Below are positions 8,300 through 16,484 of a DNA stretch of 64,000 nucleotides, in pieces. The notes under the pieces were generated by a model. The model had not been told where the DNA came from. It searched no databases and saw only the letters and a program-made list of their open reading frames with translations. The DNA is taken from contig NZ_BEGX01000052.1 in assembly GCF_002583555.1 (NCBI RefSeq), positions 266,068 to 330,067 of the forward strand, in the 5' to 3' direction. The translations under genes and the position numbers were made by a program. Source of the DNA: Pseudonocardia sp. N23. GTDB lineage: Bacteria; Actinomycetota; Actinomycetes; Mycobacteriales; Pseudonocardiaceae. Within the stretch, counting starts at the first letter, position 1. Each line of letters starts with the position of its first letter.

Positions 8300-9292
8300 T
8301 CACGTACGTGCGACTGCCGGGATCGAGACGCGGTCGATGTCGACCGCCACTCCCGTCGCCCCCGCCGCGATCGCGGGCCCGAGATCGTCGGGCCCCAGGC
8401 CGCCTCGGGCGAAGACCTGCAGCGGGCCGGCCTCGACGAGCCTTCGCAGCCCGTCCCAACCCAGCGGCTCATGAGCAGGACGTGCAGGAGTCGGCAGCAC
8501 CGGCGATACGAGCGCCGCGTCGGCACCCAGCGCAGTGGCCCGAGCGAGGTCGCCGGAGTGGTGGACCGAGACCACCCACAGCGGGATGGGGGGACGCTCC
8601 GTCGCAGCCGACAGGGCCGTCGCGCCGGTGTGCAACCCGTCGGCCCCGGACTGCAGAGCCTCCAGGGGCGTTCCCGAGAGCACCAGCCTCAGCCCCGTTC
8701 CTCGGCTCACCCGCATCAGCCGACGACCGAGTTGCACCCGCTGCGCCGACGCGAGATCAGGCGCGCGCACGATCAGGAGGCGCACACCCCGAGTTGCCAG
8801 GGTGGGGATCTGATCCATGAGGTTCCCGGGACCGTCGGGGCCGCGGTCCACGCGGGCGACAGCCATCAGGTCGGGCAGGCCCAGGGCCGTCATGGCCAGT
8901 TCGTTGCTGGGCAGCAGCGGACCCACCGCAGGTTGCCGCGGATCCACCCATGCCAGCCGCTGCCCCTCCCGACCGGTGGGGTCGCCGGACCAGGAGCGCA
9001 CGTGGAAGAGGTGGATGCGCAGACGCGCGGACGCGAAGTCGTGCGTGTGGACCCGCCAGGGTTCGAGCTCCTGGACGCGGACACCGAGCTCCTCCCAGAG
9101 CTCTCGCACCGCGGCCTGGGCAGGCGTCTCCCCGGGATCGATCTTCCCGCCGGGGAGCTCCCAGTAGCCGGCGCCGACCGTGCCGGGCCGACGTTCCGCG
9201 AGCAGAACCCTGCCATCGGAGGAACGGACGACTCCGACCGCGACATCGACCTCGGGACGCCCTACCGGGGCGCGACGACGACCGGGCAGCAC
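8300..9292 (-). CDS. MutT (Nudix)-TenI/thiamine-phosphate-synthase-like fusion protein
   Basis: This 330-residue protein has two domains. Residues about 14-140 form a Nudix hydrolase with a complete Nudix box, starting GGKIDPGETPAQAAVRELW and ending EELGV. Residues about 145-325 resemble the TIM-barrel of TenI/ThiE (motifs SVHHSGDLARATALGADAAL, SPVLPT, FARGGLGPDDL). The same fusion is known from proteobacteria, where the MutT part cleans oxidised nucleotides. Its GTG start overlaps the upstream stop by one base, so it belongs to the carboxysome operon. A role in removing damaged nucleotides or sugar-phosphate inhibitors near RuBisCO is speculation. Confidence 0.8.
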   Translation of the reverse strand: MLPGRRRAPVGRPEVDVAVGVVRSSDGRVLLAERRPGTVGAGYWELPGGKIDPGETPAQAAVRELWEELGVRVQELEPWRVHTHDFASARLRIHLFHVRSWSGDPTGREGQRLAWVDPRQPAVGPLLPSNELAMTALGLPDLMAVARVDRGPDGPGNLMDQIPTLATRGVRLLIVRAPDLASAQRVQLGRRLMRVSRGTGLRLVLSGTPLEALQSGADGLHTGATALSAATERPPIPLWVVSVHHSGDLARATALGADAALVSPVLPTPARPAHEPLGWDGLRRLVEAGPLQVFARGGLGPDDLGPAIAAGATGVAVDIDRVSIPAVART

Positions 9293-9549
9293 TAGTCCGG
9301 CCAGACCCGCTCTGAATGCAGGATTCCGGGACGGCGCGGCGGCACCGCCTGTTCGGGCGACTCCGGCTCGGCCACCTCCTGCTCGGCCACCGGCTCAACT
9401 ACCTCCGGCTCGCCGGGCGCGGCGTCCGTCGAAGCCGTGTCGTCCGCCGGTGTCGAACCGGTCGATGTGCTGTCGGCGTCCGCGGCAGCCGTTCGGCGCC
9501 GCCTCGGCCGGCCGGCGGCAGCTCCTGCCGAGCGTGCTCGGGGTGGCAT
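9292..9549 (-). CDS. Small disordered acidic/Pro-rich protein of the carboxysome operon; McdB-like candidate
   Basis: This is an 85-residue protein with no recognisable domain. The N-terminus is basic (RPRRRR at about 14-19). The middle is low-complexity and acidic (Ser, Thr, Glu, Pro, Val). The last 14 residues, RRPGILHSERVWPD, include the only Trp, three residues from the end. It starts one base after the acRAF stop and its own stop overlaps the next gene. Alpha-carboxysome positioning proteins (McdB) are small and disordered and, as I recall, carry a conserved Trp near the C-terminus, often close to acRAF. The McdB reading is an inference. No ParA-type McdA is in the window. Confidence 0.5.
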   Translation of the reverse strand: MPPRARSAGAAAGRPRRRRTAAADADSTSTGSTPADDTASTDAAPGEPEVVEPVAEQEVAEPESPEQAVPPRRPGILHSERVWPD

Positions 9550-9550
9550 C

Positions 9551-9826
9551 TCAGACAGCTTCCTTCGCAGAATAGGCCCCGGCGCGGACGGCGAACTCCC
9601 GCTCTTCCGCGCCGACTGCTCCTCCGTCGGGCCCGTTCACCGTCACGCGGACGTGGGTGCGGGCGAAAGCGAGATCCGGGTACAGTCCCAATTCCTTCGA
9701 CAGCTCCTCGAGAAATGTGAGGAATCGACGCGTCTCGTCGTAGGTGTCGAACTCGAATCGGCGGTGCAACAACGATGGCCGCTCGGACTCAGTCCAGCCC
9801 GCGGGCACCGGGGACTCCGTCGTCAT
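9551..9826 (-). CDS. acRAF, pterin-dehydratase-like RuBisCO assembly factor
   Basis: This 91-residue protein has the pterin-4a-carbinolamine dehydratase fold. In true dehydratases the catalytic centre carries a His-His-Pro motif. Here the equivalent place reads ELGLYPDLAFARTHVRVTV, so both His are gone. That loss is the hallmark of the alpha-carboxysome RuBisCO assembly factor, which helps assemble CbbL8S8. It lies downstream of the shell genes, as in proteobacterial cso loci. I chose ATG 9826 with a GAGGG ribosome site, although the frame is open upstream. The gene is separated from csoS1 by a strong hairpin. Confidence 0.8.
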   Translation of the reverse strand: MTTESPVPAGWTESERPSLLHRRFEFDTYDETRRFLTFLEELSKELGLYPDLAFARTHVRVTVNGPDGGAVGAEEREFAVRAGAYSAKEAV

Positions 9827-9856
9827 CACGTCCCTCTCTGTTGGGTGAAAATGGTC

Positions 9857-9890
9857 GCCGGCGCCAGCCGAGAATACGGCTGGCGCCGGC
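9857..9890 (-). terminator. Strong GC hairpin between csoS1 and acRAF (terminator or processing stem)
   Basis: A perfect 14-bp stem, GCCGGCGCCAGCCG at 9857-9870 pairing with 9877-9890, surrounds a 6-base loop. Reading on the minus strand, the stem is followed by GACCATTTTC with a short T-run. It lies in the only sizeable gap (9827-9954) inside the carboxysome operon. It could terminate most transcripts after the shell genes or stabilise the upstream mRNA, so that acRAF and later genes are made in smaller amounts. Confidence 0.75.
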
Positions 9891-9954
9891 CGCACTGGAG
9901 AGCCTCTGCTCAGCCGACGGGAGCGCTGGGCTGGTTCGGCACAGGCGTGAAGAA

Positions 9955-10287
9955 CTACCGCGCGGGGGTCTGACCGGCGGCGGGGTCGTTCTCGCCGGCG
10001 GGCAGGATCTGCTCCACCTCACTGTGCGGGCGGGCGATGATGTGTGCGGCAGCGAGGCCGTCACCAACCCGCTCGCAGGCGTCGGCGCCGGCGCGGACCG
10101 CAGCGTTGACCGCACCGGTCTCACCGCGGACCAGGATGGTGACGTACCCGCCACCGACGAACTGGCGCCCGATGAGCCGCACCTCAGAAGCCTTGGTCAT
10201 GGCGTCGGCCGCCTCGATGGCCGGCACGAGCCCCCGGGTCTCGATCATCCCGAGTGCGATGCCGAACCTCTCGTCGCTGCGCGTCAT
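9955..10287 (-). CDS. csoS1: Carboxysome shell protein CsoS1 (BMC-H hexamer)
   Basis: This 110-residue single BMC domain has the canonical N-terminus GIALGMIETRGLVPAIEAAD and the pore-facing VRLIGRQFVGGGYVTILVRG. The AAHIIARPHSEVE segment near the end is the usual CsoS1 finish, followed by an acidic, Gln-rich tail of about 15 residues. Such hexamers tile the carboxysome facets. The ATG at 10287 has a strong GGAAGG ribosome site; in-frame codons further upstream lack one. This is the only BMC-H gene seen; proteobacterial cso loci usually carry two or three paralogues. Confidence 0.95.
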   Translation of the reverse strand: MTRSDERFGIALGMIETRGLVPAIEAADAMTKASEVRLIGRQFVGGGYVTILVRGETGAVNAAVRAGADACERVGDGLAAAHIIARPHSEVEQILPAGENDPAAGQTPAR

Positions 10288-10354
10288 TACTTTCCTTCCT
10301 TCGGACATTCGAGATGTGAACTCTGGTATTGGTCGTACGGAGTGGAGCCGAGAC

Positions 10355-10615
10355 TCATGAGCGCCAACGCTCTTCACTCCAGTGGTCGATGATTCCGCCG
10401 ATCGTCAGATCGGTCGTGATCGCTGCGTTGCCGGCCGCGTAACGCGCCGCCGACGTCGCAATGGTGAAGACGAAGTCTCCGGGCTTGGTTCCGACCGGGT
10501 CGGTGGCCACCTCGACATTGCCGCGGTCGTCCTCGACCACCTGCAACGACGTGAAGCCCAGTCCCGCGACCTGCTCGGTGGCGACGAGGTCGCGGGCGAC
10601 CCGCTGGATCCTCAT
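10355..10615 (-). CDS. csoS4B: Carboxysome vertex protein CsoS4B (BMC-P pentamer)
   Basis: This 86-residue EutN/CcmL/CsoS4 fold protein caps the twelve vertices of the icosahedral shell. The features are the MRIQRVARDLVAT start, the VDPVG-like ATDPVGTKPGDFVF segment and the SAARYA motif followed by LTIGGIIDHW. Its ATG overlaps the upstream csoS4A stop (ATGA), so translation is coupled. It differs clearly from CsoS4A, and the two adjacent genes match the usual cso order. Confidence 0.93.
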   Translation of the reverse strand: MRIQRVARDLVATEQVAGLGFTSLQVVEDDRGNVEVATDPVGTKPGDFVFTIATSAARYAAGNAAITTDLTIGGIIDHWSEERWRS

Positions 10616-10914
10616 CCCTTCGCTCCGCCGCCGGACCCGCGGGCCGACGCCTGACCGGAGGGATGCTCGTCGTCCCAGTAGTCGATGATGCCGACGATCG
10701 TCAGGTCACTCGGGTACTCCTTGCTGCCGGCGGCATCACGCGCCGCAGAGCTGCCGACCGCGATCACCCAGTCACCCGGCTTGCAGCCCACCGGGTCGAC
10801 CGCGACCTGCTTGCTGCTCGACCCGCGCTCCTGGACCACGAGCAGCCGGTGCCGGTCGAGGTTGCCGATGCGGGCGGTCGCGACGAGCGTCCCTTCGACT
10901 CTGAAGACCTTCAT
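10612..10914 (-). CDS. csoS4A: Carboxysome vertex protein CsoS4A (BMC-P pentamer)
   Basis: This 100-residue BMC-P protein begins MKVFRVEGTLVATARIG and contains AVDPVGCKPGDWVIAVGSSA and LTIVGIIDYW, the signature of vertex pentamers. Compared with CsoS4B it has a Gly/Ser-rich C-terminal tail of about 20 residues. It follows csoS2 after a gap of about 60 bases. In proteobacterial operons the carbonic anhydrase gene csoSCA sits exactly between csoS2 and csoS4A, and here it is missing. Confidence 0.93.
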   Translation of the reverse strand: MKVFRVEGTLVATARIGNLDRHRLLVVQERGSSSKQVAVDPVGCKPGDWVIAVGSSAARDAAGSKEYPSDLTIVGIIDYWDDEHPSGQASARGSGGGAKG

Positions 10915-10975
10915 GCGTGCGCTGCCTCCTTCGGTCGTCCGAGGGTCGAGGTGCTGATCGCCGGTGCGACGGACG

Positions 10976-13231
10976 TCATGCCGACGCACCACCGGACAGG
11001 GTGATCCGGCTGGTCGTGTTGGTGGTCTGGCCCGACTGCCCGGTGATGTTCTGGCGCCGCTCCGACGGCGTGGACTTCTCACGGAAGCGGGTCGCGCCGG
11101 CCCAGGCGTGCGACTCACCACGGGCCTCGGTCGGGTTGCGCCCGGCCGAGATGTAGCCCTCGGTACCGGTGACCAGCTTGTTCGACGTCCACGCCGACCC
11201 GGTCACCTCGCGACCCTCGGTGCTTCCCTCGCCGGTGATCGACGTCGGCGGGGCGTCGCGACGCCGCCGGGGCCGGAAGACGAACTCGTTGTTGCCGGTG
11301 ACCTTGCCCTCGGCGACAGCGAACGAACCCGTGACGCGATCCTGGTCCGACGCACCGTCCGGCACCTCGCCGGGGCCGCCGCGGCGGGCCAACGCGATCG
11401 GGAACGAGGAATCGGCCGACCATGGCCCCGGCACCGGCTCGGCAGCCCGCATGTCGTGGTGGTAGGACGTCCCGGTCACTGCTTGCGACCGACCGCGCTC
11501 GGTTCCCGTCACCGCCTCGGCGTGCATCGGCACGTCGCCGGTCACGGCCACACCTCCGGCGCGTGCGTCCAGTCGTTGCCCGGCCGCGTCACCTTCCGCG
11601 GTCTCACACCAGCCGATCGCGGTCCCCGGGCCCTGGTAAGGGGTACCGGTCACCGGTCGGCACGAGCCGGGCTCGTCCCCGGTGACGTTCGGGCTGTGCT
11701 CCACGTTCGGGCCGGTCACACGCTGTCCACGCCAGGTCAGCGCCTCCGTCACCTTGCCCCCGGTCACCGGGTCCAGCCGCGACCCGCCATGACCGGCTGC
11801 CGGAGCGGTGACACCGTCGGTGCCGGACCATTCGGTGGCGGACGACGGCCGCTGGTACTGGTCACCGGTCAGCGCACGTGATTCGCCGGCCTCGTTGCCG
11901 GTGACGCGCCCGCTGCGCCCCACCGCTGTGCCGGTCACATCCCGACCACCGTCGGAGGTCTCCAACGCCGAACCGGAACGAGGGCTCGGCGCCGGTCGCG
12001 GATCGTTCTTCCGCGGGAACTGCGCCTTCCGCGGGAACTGCCCCGAGCGATGACCGGCCGCCCCACTGCGCGGCGTGAGGTCGTCGTCGACCTTCTGGTC
12101 CGCCTCCCCGGTGATGGCGATGTGCTCGCCGAACTCGTCACCGGTGATCGCCACCTGGCTCCGCACCGCCGTACCCGACACGACCAGGCCCTTCGCGGTG
12201 CGCACCAGGCCGACCTTCGGCTTACCGGACACCGACTCCGCGGAACCGTCGGGGACGTACTGCGACCCCGACACCGCCATCCCGCGCCCGGGCTCGTCAC
12301 CGGTCACCCGGACACCCGGACCGATTCGCACCCCGGTCACGCGCAGCCCGCCCTGGGTCGGCGACTCGAGCACCTTCGGCGCGTTGCCGAGCTGTCCCCC
12401 ACGTTCTGGGCGGACCCGGCCGGAACCGGTCGCCTGCGCCGATGCCTCGGCGCCGGCGTTCAGACCACGCTTGCCCTGCGTCAGCTGCCGGCGCCGCTGC
12501 CGTGCCGAGGCCCGGCCCAGCTGCGCGTCGGCCACTGCACCGGACCCGGCCGGAGCCGGAGCAGGCGCCGGGGAGGCGGGCACCGGCGCCACGACGGCAC
12601 CGTTCAGACCACGCTTGCCCTGCGACAGCTGCCGACGACGCTGCAGCGAGGACGCCCGGCCCAGCTGCGCGTCAGCGACCGCACCCGACCCCGAGGCGCC
12701 GGAAAGGGGCGCGGCGACCGGCGCCACGACGGCACCGTTCAGACCACGCTTGCCCTGCGACAGCTGTCGACGACGCTGCAGCGAGGACGCCCGGCCCAGC
12801 TGCGCGTCGGCCACCGCACCCGACGCGGCCCGGATCGGAGCCGGGCTCGGCGACGACACGACGGCGTGCACCCGCATCGGAGCCGAGTCGCTGAGCGACA
12901 ACACATGACGCCGCGCCTTGGCCGCCGTGCGGCGGCCGGCTGTGGATTCCGGCGCGGCCGGAGCAGCCGACGCGGCGGGAGAGGGACTACCCGCCGACGC
13001 CAGGTGCCGCCGCGCCTTGGCCGAAATACGGCCGCCACCTGCGGTACGCGAGCCGGCCCCAGCCGGGGACACAACGCTGGGCGAAGGCACGCGAGCCGCC
13101 GGTCCCAGCGCCGCACGACCCGCCGACAACGCACGACGCCGCGCCTTGGCTGCGTCGCGGCCACCGGCTGCCGAACCCCTCGCGGCAGCCAACTCATCCG
13201 GGTCTGCGGTCTGCACCGCGTACATGCCCAT
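10976..13231 (-). CDS. csoS2: Carboxysome scaffold protein CsoS2
   Basis: This 751-residue disordered scaffold links RuBisCO to the shell. The N-terminal region (about 1-275) has six basic RuBisCO-binding-type motifs: three looser ones (such as AKARRRALSAGRAAL) and three nearly identical ones around QRRRQLSQGKRGLN. The middle and C-terminal regions carry many VTG repeats (RVTGNEAGES, AVTGTERGRSQAVTGTSY). It ends in the encapsulation peptide SRITLSGGASA. Unlike most CsoS2 proteins it has almost no Cys (one each in DEPGSCRPVTG and GWCETAEG). It starts 4 bases after cbbS. There is no sign of the internal frameshift known from some CsoS2 genes. Confidence 0.95.
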   Translation of the reverse strand: MGMYAVQTADPDELAAARGSAAGGRDAAKARRRALSAGRAALGPAARVPSPSVVSPAGAGSRTAGGGRISAKARRHLASAGSPSPAASAAPAAPESTAGRRTAAKARRHVLSLSDSAPMRVHAVVSSPSPAPIRAASGAVADAQLGRASSLQRRRQLSQGKRGLNGAVVAPVAAPLSGASGSGAVADAQLGRASSLQRRRQLSQGKRGLNGAVVAPVPASPAPAPAPAGSGAVADAQLGRASARQRRRQLTQGKRGLNAGAEASAQATGSGRVRPERGGQLGNAPKVLESPTQGGLRVTGVRIGPGVRVTGDEPGRGMAVSGSQYVPDGSAESVSGKPKVGLVRTAKGLVVSGTAVRSQVAITGDEFGEHIAITGEADQKVDDDLTPRSGAAGHRSGQFPRKAQFPRKNDPRPAPSPRSGSALETSDGGRDVTGTAVGRSGRVTGNEAGESRALTGDQYQRPSSATEWSGTDGVTAPAAGHGGSRLDPVTGGKVTEALTWRGQRVTGPNVEHSPNVTGDEPGSCRPVTGTPYQGPGTAIGWCETAEGDAAGQRLDARAGGVAVTGDVPMHAEAVTGTERGRSQAVTGTSYHHDMRAAEPVPGPWSADSSFPIALARRGGPGEVPDGASDQDRVTGSFAVAEGKVTGNNEFVFRPRRRRDAPPTSITGEGSTEGREVTGSAWTSNKLVTGTEGYISAGRNPTEARGESHAWAGATRFREKSTPSERRQNITGQSGQTTNTTSRITLSGGASA
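12458..12824 (-). repeat. Three tandem copies of a csoS2 RuBisCO-binding module
   Basis: Near-identical stretches of about 88 bases start at 12458, 12602 and 12737 (periods 144 and 135 bases). Each encodes SGAVADAQLGRAS followed by QRRRQL(S/T)QGKRGLN. The second and third are almost identical even at silent positions, which points to recent duplication or gene conversion. Alanine/proline linkers of differing length separate them. Confidence 0.9.
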
Positions 13232-13234
13232 GGG

Positions 13235-13573
13235 TCAGCGAGCCCCGTAGACGACGAAGGCCGTGCCCTGCGACTGCGTGAAGTTGTCGTACGCGATCAG
13301 GCGCACGAGGTGACCGGGATTGGCCCGGTGGCACGCCTCGAGCTCGCTCAGGACCCGGTCCACCGACTTCTCACCGAAGAACGGCAGCTTCCACAGGTAC
13401 CAGAAGTTCGAGCCGGCCTTCTCGGGCTCGGTGTGCTCGACCGCCGGGTTCCATCCCTGCTGGAGCAGATAGGTGATCTGCGCACGCATGCGCTCGGGCG
13501 TCATCGGCGGAAGGTAGGAGAACGTTTCGACGCGCCCCGTCGTGGGCCCGTAGGCTTCCATGGTCATGTCCAT
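13235..13573 (-). CDS. cbbS: RuBisCO small subunit, Form IA (carboxysomal)
   Basis: This 112-residue small subunit includes [20 protein letters not shown], the [14 protein letters not shown] segment and a C-terminal [17 protein letters not shown]. These are typical of green-type Form IA small subunits from alpha-carboxysomes. It lies 44 bases downstream of cbbL and 4 bases before csoS2. ATG 13573 has an AGAGAG ribosome site; a second in-frame ATG at 13567 is possible. It assembles with CbbL as L8S8. Confidence 0.96.
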   Translation of the reverse strand: MDMTMEAYGPTTGRVETFSYLPPMTPERMRAQITYLLQQGWNPAVEHTEPEKAGSNFWYLWKLPFFGEKSVDRVLSELEACHRANPGHLVRLIAYDNFTQSQGTAFVVYGAR

Positions 13574-13617
13574 CTCTCTGTGAGGGCTCGGGGGCCGGAT
13601 CGGGCAGCCGGGTCACG

Positions 13618-15030
13618 TCAGGCGTCGAGCTTGTCCACCGTGTCGAACTCGAACTTGATTTCCTTCCAGGTGTCCAGAGCGACGGCCAGCTCCGGGCTGT
13701 GCCGGGCCGCCTCGGTGAGGATCTCCCGACCCTCACGCTCCACCGCGCGGCCCTGGTTGCGTGCTTCCACGCATGCCTCGAGCGCGACCCGGTTCGCGTG
13801 CGCCCCCGCCGCGTTGCCCCACGGGTGACCCAGCGTGCCGCCACCGAACTGCAGGCAGGAGTCGTCACCGAAGATCGCCACCAGCGCGGGCATGTGCCAG
13901 ACGTGGATACCGCCCGAAGCGACCGGCATCACCCCCGGCATCGAACCCCAGTCCTGGTCGAAGAAGATGCCGCGCGAGCGGTTCTCCGGCACGAACGACT
14001 CACGCATGAGGTCGATCCACCCCAGCGTGGCCTGCCGGTCACCCTCGAGCTTGCCCACCACCGTGCCCGAGTGGAAGTGGTCGCCCCCGGACAACCGCAG
14101 ACACTTGGTCAGGACCCGGAAGTGGATGCCGTGCATCGGGTTGCGGTCGACCACCGCGTGCATCGCCCGGTGGATGTGCAGCAGCATGCCGTTCTCGCGG
14201 CACCAGTTCGCCAACCCGGTGTTGGCCGTGAAGCCTGCGGTGAAGAAGTCGTGCATGATGATCGGCGCGCCGAGCGACTTCGCGTACTCGGCCCGCTTGT
14301 ACATCTCTTCCGGCGTCGCCGCCGTGACGTTCAGGTAGTGGCCCTTCTTCTCACCGGTCTCGGCCTCGGCCTTCTGCACGGCCTCCATCACGAAGTCGAA
14401 CCGGTGGTTCCAGCGCATGAACGGCTGGCTGCCGATGTTCTCGTCGTCCTTGGTGAAGTCCAGACCACCACGCAGGCACTCGTAGACCGCCCGGCCGTAG
14501 TTCTTGGCCGACAGACCGAGCTTCGGCTTGATCGTGCAGCCCAGCAGCGGACGCCCGTACTTGTTGAGCCGGTCGCGCTCGACCTGAATTCCCTGCGGCG
14601 GACCACCACAGGTCTTCACGTACGCCAGGGGGAACCGGATGTCCTCCAGTCGCAGGCTGCGGATCGCCTTGAACCCGAACACGTTGCCGACCAGCGAGGT
14701 CAGCACGTTGACGACCGAGCCCTCCTCGAAGAGGTCGATCGGGTAGGCGATGAACGCGAAGAACGCGGTGTCGTCGCCCGGAACGTTCTCGATCCGGTAG
14801 CACCGACCCTTGTAGTAGTCCAGGTCGGTCAGCAGGTCGGTCCACACCGTGGTCCACGTCCCGGTGGAGGACTCCGCCGCCACCGCCGCCGCGGCCTCCT
14901 CACGAGGCACACCCTCCTGCGCAACGACCTTGAACACCGCGAGCAGATCCGTGTCCAACGGCTCGTAGTCCGGCGTCCAGTAGGTAGCGGCGTAGTCCTT
15001 CACGCCGGCCTTGTAGGTCTTGTCTGACAC
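13618..15030 (-). CDS. cbbL: RuBisCO large subunit, Form IA (carboxysomal)
   Basis: This 470-residue large subunit fixes CO2 onto ribulose-1,5-bisphosphate. All key sites are intact: the [16 protein letters not shown] motif, the carbamylated Lys and Mg ligands in [11 protein letters not shown], the HIHRAMHAV His, and loop 6 [11 protein letters not shown]. The N-terminus [19 protein letters not shown] marks Form IA, distinct from the red-type Form IC usual in actinobacteria. It starts at GTG 15030 after GAGGAGAG. It is the first gene of the carboxysome operon. No activase (CbbX or CbbQO) is nearby. Confidence 0.97.
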   Translation of the reverse strand: MSDKTYKAGVKDYAATYWTPDYEPLDTDLLAVFKVVAQEGVPREEAAAAVAAESSTGTWTTVWTDLLTDLDYYKGRCYRIENVPGDDTAFFAFIAYPIDLFEEGSVVNVLTSLVGNVFGFKAIRSLRLEDIRFPLAYVKTCGGPPQGIQVERDRLNKYGRPLLGCTIKPKLGLSAKNYGRAVYECLRGGLDFTKDDENIGSQPFMRWNHRFDFVMEAVQKAEAETGEKKGHYLNVTAATPEEMYKRAEYAKSLGAPIIMHDFFTAGFTANTGLANWCRENGMLLHIHRAMHAVVDRNPMHGIHFRVLTKCLRLSGGDHFHSGTVVGKLEGDRQATLGWIDLMRESFVPENRSRGIFFDQDWGSMPGVMPVASGGIHVWHMPALVAIFGDDSCLQFGGGTLGHPWGNAAGAHANRVALEACVEARNQGRAVEREGREILTEAARHSPELAVALDTWKEIKFEFDTVDKLDA

Positions 15031-15084
15031 GCTTCTCTCCTCGGCTTACGCCCGCTGCTGGGGACGGTCCCTTGCTCCCGCTGC

Positions 15085-15205
15085 GGGGCCCGCACGCTGG
15101 ACTGTCTCAACCACCTGATCATCACACTAGGGTCTGGGAACCCTCATGAACAGTGAATCTTCGGTGCTAACACTTCAGTCATCGATTAACTGTTTGAGCG
15201 CACTC
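15085..15205 (-). promoter_or_regulatory. Putative cbbL promoter/leader region, locally AT-rich, with inverted repeat
   Basis: The stretch upstream of cbbL is clearly lower in GC than its surroundings, as expected for a promoter. It holds a short inverted repeat, AGGGT at 15129-15133 with ACCCT at 15140-15144, and TGA/TCA elements of the kind LysR (CbbR) proteins bind. No convincing -35/-10 pair could be fixed by eye. The far edge overlaps the tail of the decayed Form IC small-subunit gene. Confidence 0.4.
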
Positions 15206-15594
15206 TGCCCCCTGGACCGACAACACGGATCTGCCGTCAGGGTCGCGAACGTCAGCGTTCGCACGACGTCGATGGACGACGAGGCAGCGCCGACATAGTC
15301 GTCGCCATCCCGACCACACCACACCCCCCGGACAGGGGATATCGGTGGGCGCCGTCCCCCACCGGCAAGAGGCCGACCGGTCGGCGTCGACGGCGGCCAT
15401 GGTCAAGACGATCCGTCCTCGACGTCGACCATCTTCGGCCCCCACACCTCCCAGTAGGTGTCGCGGGGGTGCGGGTCGTCGGTGAACTCGACCGAGACCG
15501 GCCAACCGTTTCGCCGGCAGTAGTCGATCTGCAGCGCGATCTCGGCGCCGGTGAGGTCTGGCAGGCAGGAGAAGGCCCCCTGGGCGATGCGCAC
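15179..15594 (-). pseudogene. RuBisCO small subunit, red-type Form IC, frameshifted remnant
   Basis: ATG 15594 opens a frame with [20 protein letters not shown], then [19 protein letters not shown] and [15 protein letters not shown]. This is a classic Form IC small-subunit N-terminus. The frame stops after 63 codons at about 15403. Homology seems to continue in another frame, with MAAVDADRSA and later LVVHRRRANADVRD, ending at 15179. The normal length is about 135-140 residues. It begins 10 bases after the end of the matching broken large-subunit gene, so the original cbbL-cbbS pair decayed together. Confidence 0.8.
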
Positions 15595-15604
15595 GTCGGG
15601 CTCC

Positions 15605-16392
<788 letters not shown>

Positions 16393-16446
16393 TCAGATCC
16401 TTGCGGAGGGTTTTTCACCTGTCCATCGGCCCCTTACCGACTCCGA

Positions 16447-16484
16447 CGTCAACCTGTGGCAAACGGCTTCGTCAACCTGTGTCA
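16447..16484. repeat. Pair of 15-bp direct repeats at the edge of an IS3 remnant
   Basis: CGTCAACCTGTGGCA at 16447-16461 and CGTCAACCTGTGTCA at 16470-16484 differ at one base and start 23 bases apart. They lie between the Form IC pseudogene and the IS3-type remnant and overlap its last codons. They could be terminal repeats of the element or regulatory repeats of the old cbb promoter. The sequence alone does not decide. Confidence 0.5.

Noticed and set aside
10976-13231. Possible programmed frameshift in csoS2
   Set aside because: Some CsoS2 genes use one, but the frame here is open to the C-terminal peptide and I saw no convincing slippery site before the last repeats.
12050-13828. A 592-residue open frame antisense to csoS2 and cbbS
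   Set aside because: It is Arg/Gly/His-rich shadow coding over a clear CsoS2 gene; the repeats in it simply mirror the CsoS2 modules.
13699-15027. A 442-residue open frame antisense to cbbL
   Set aside because: It is the mirror of a highly conserved RuBisCO gene in very GC-rich DNA, with no family resemblance or ribosome site.
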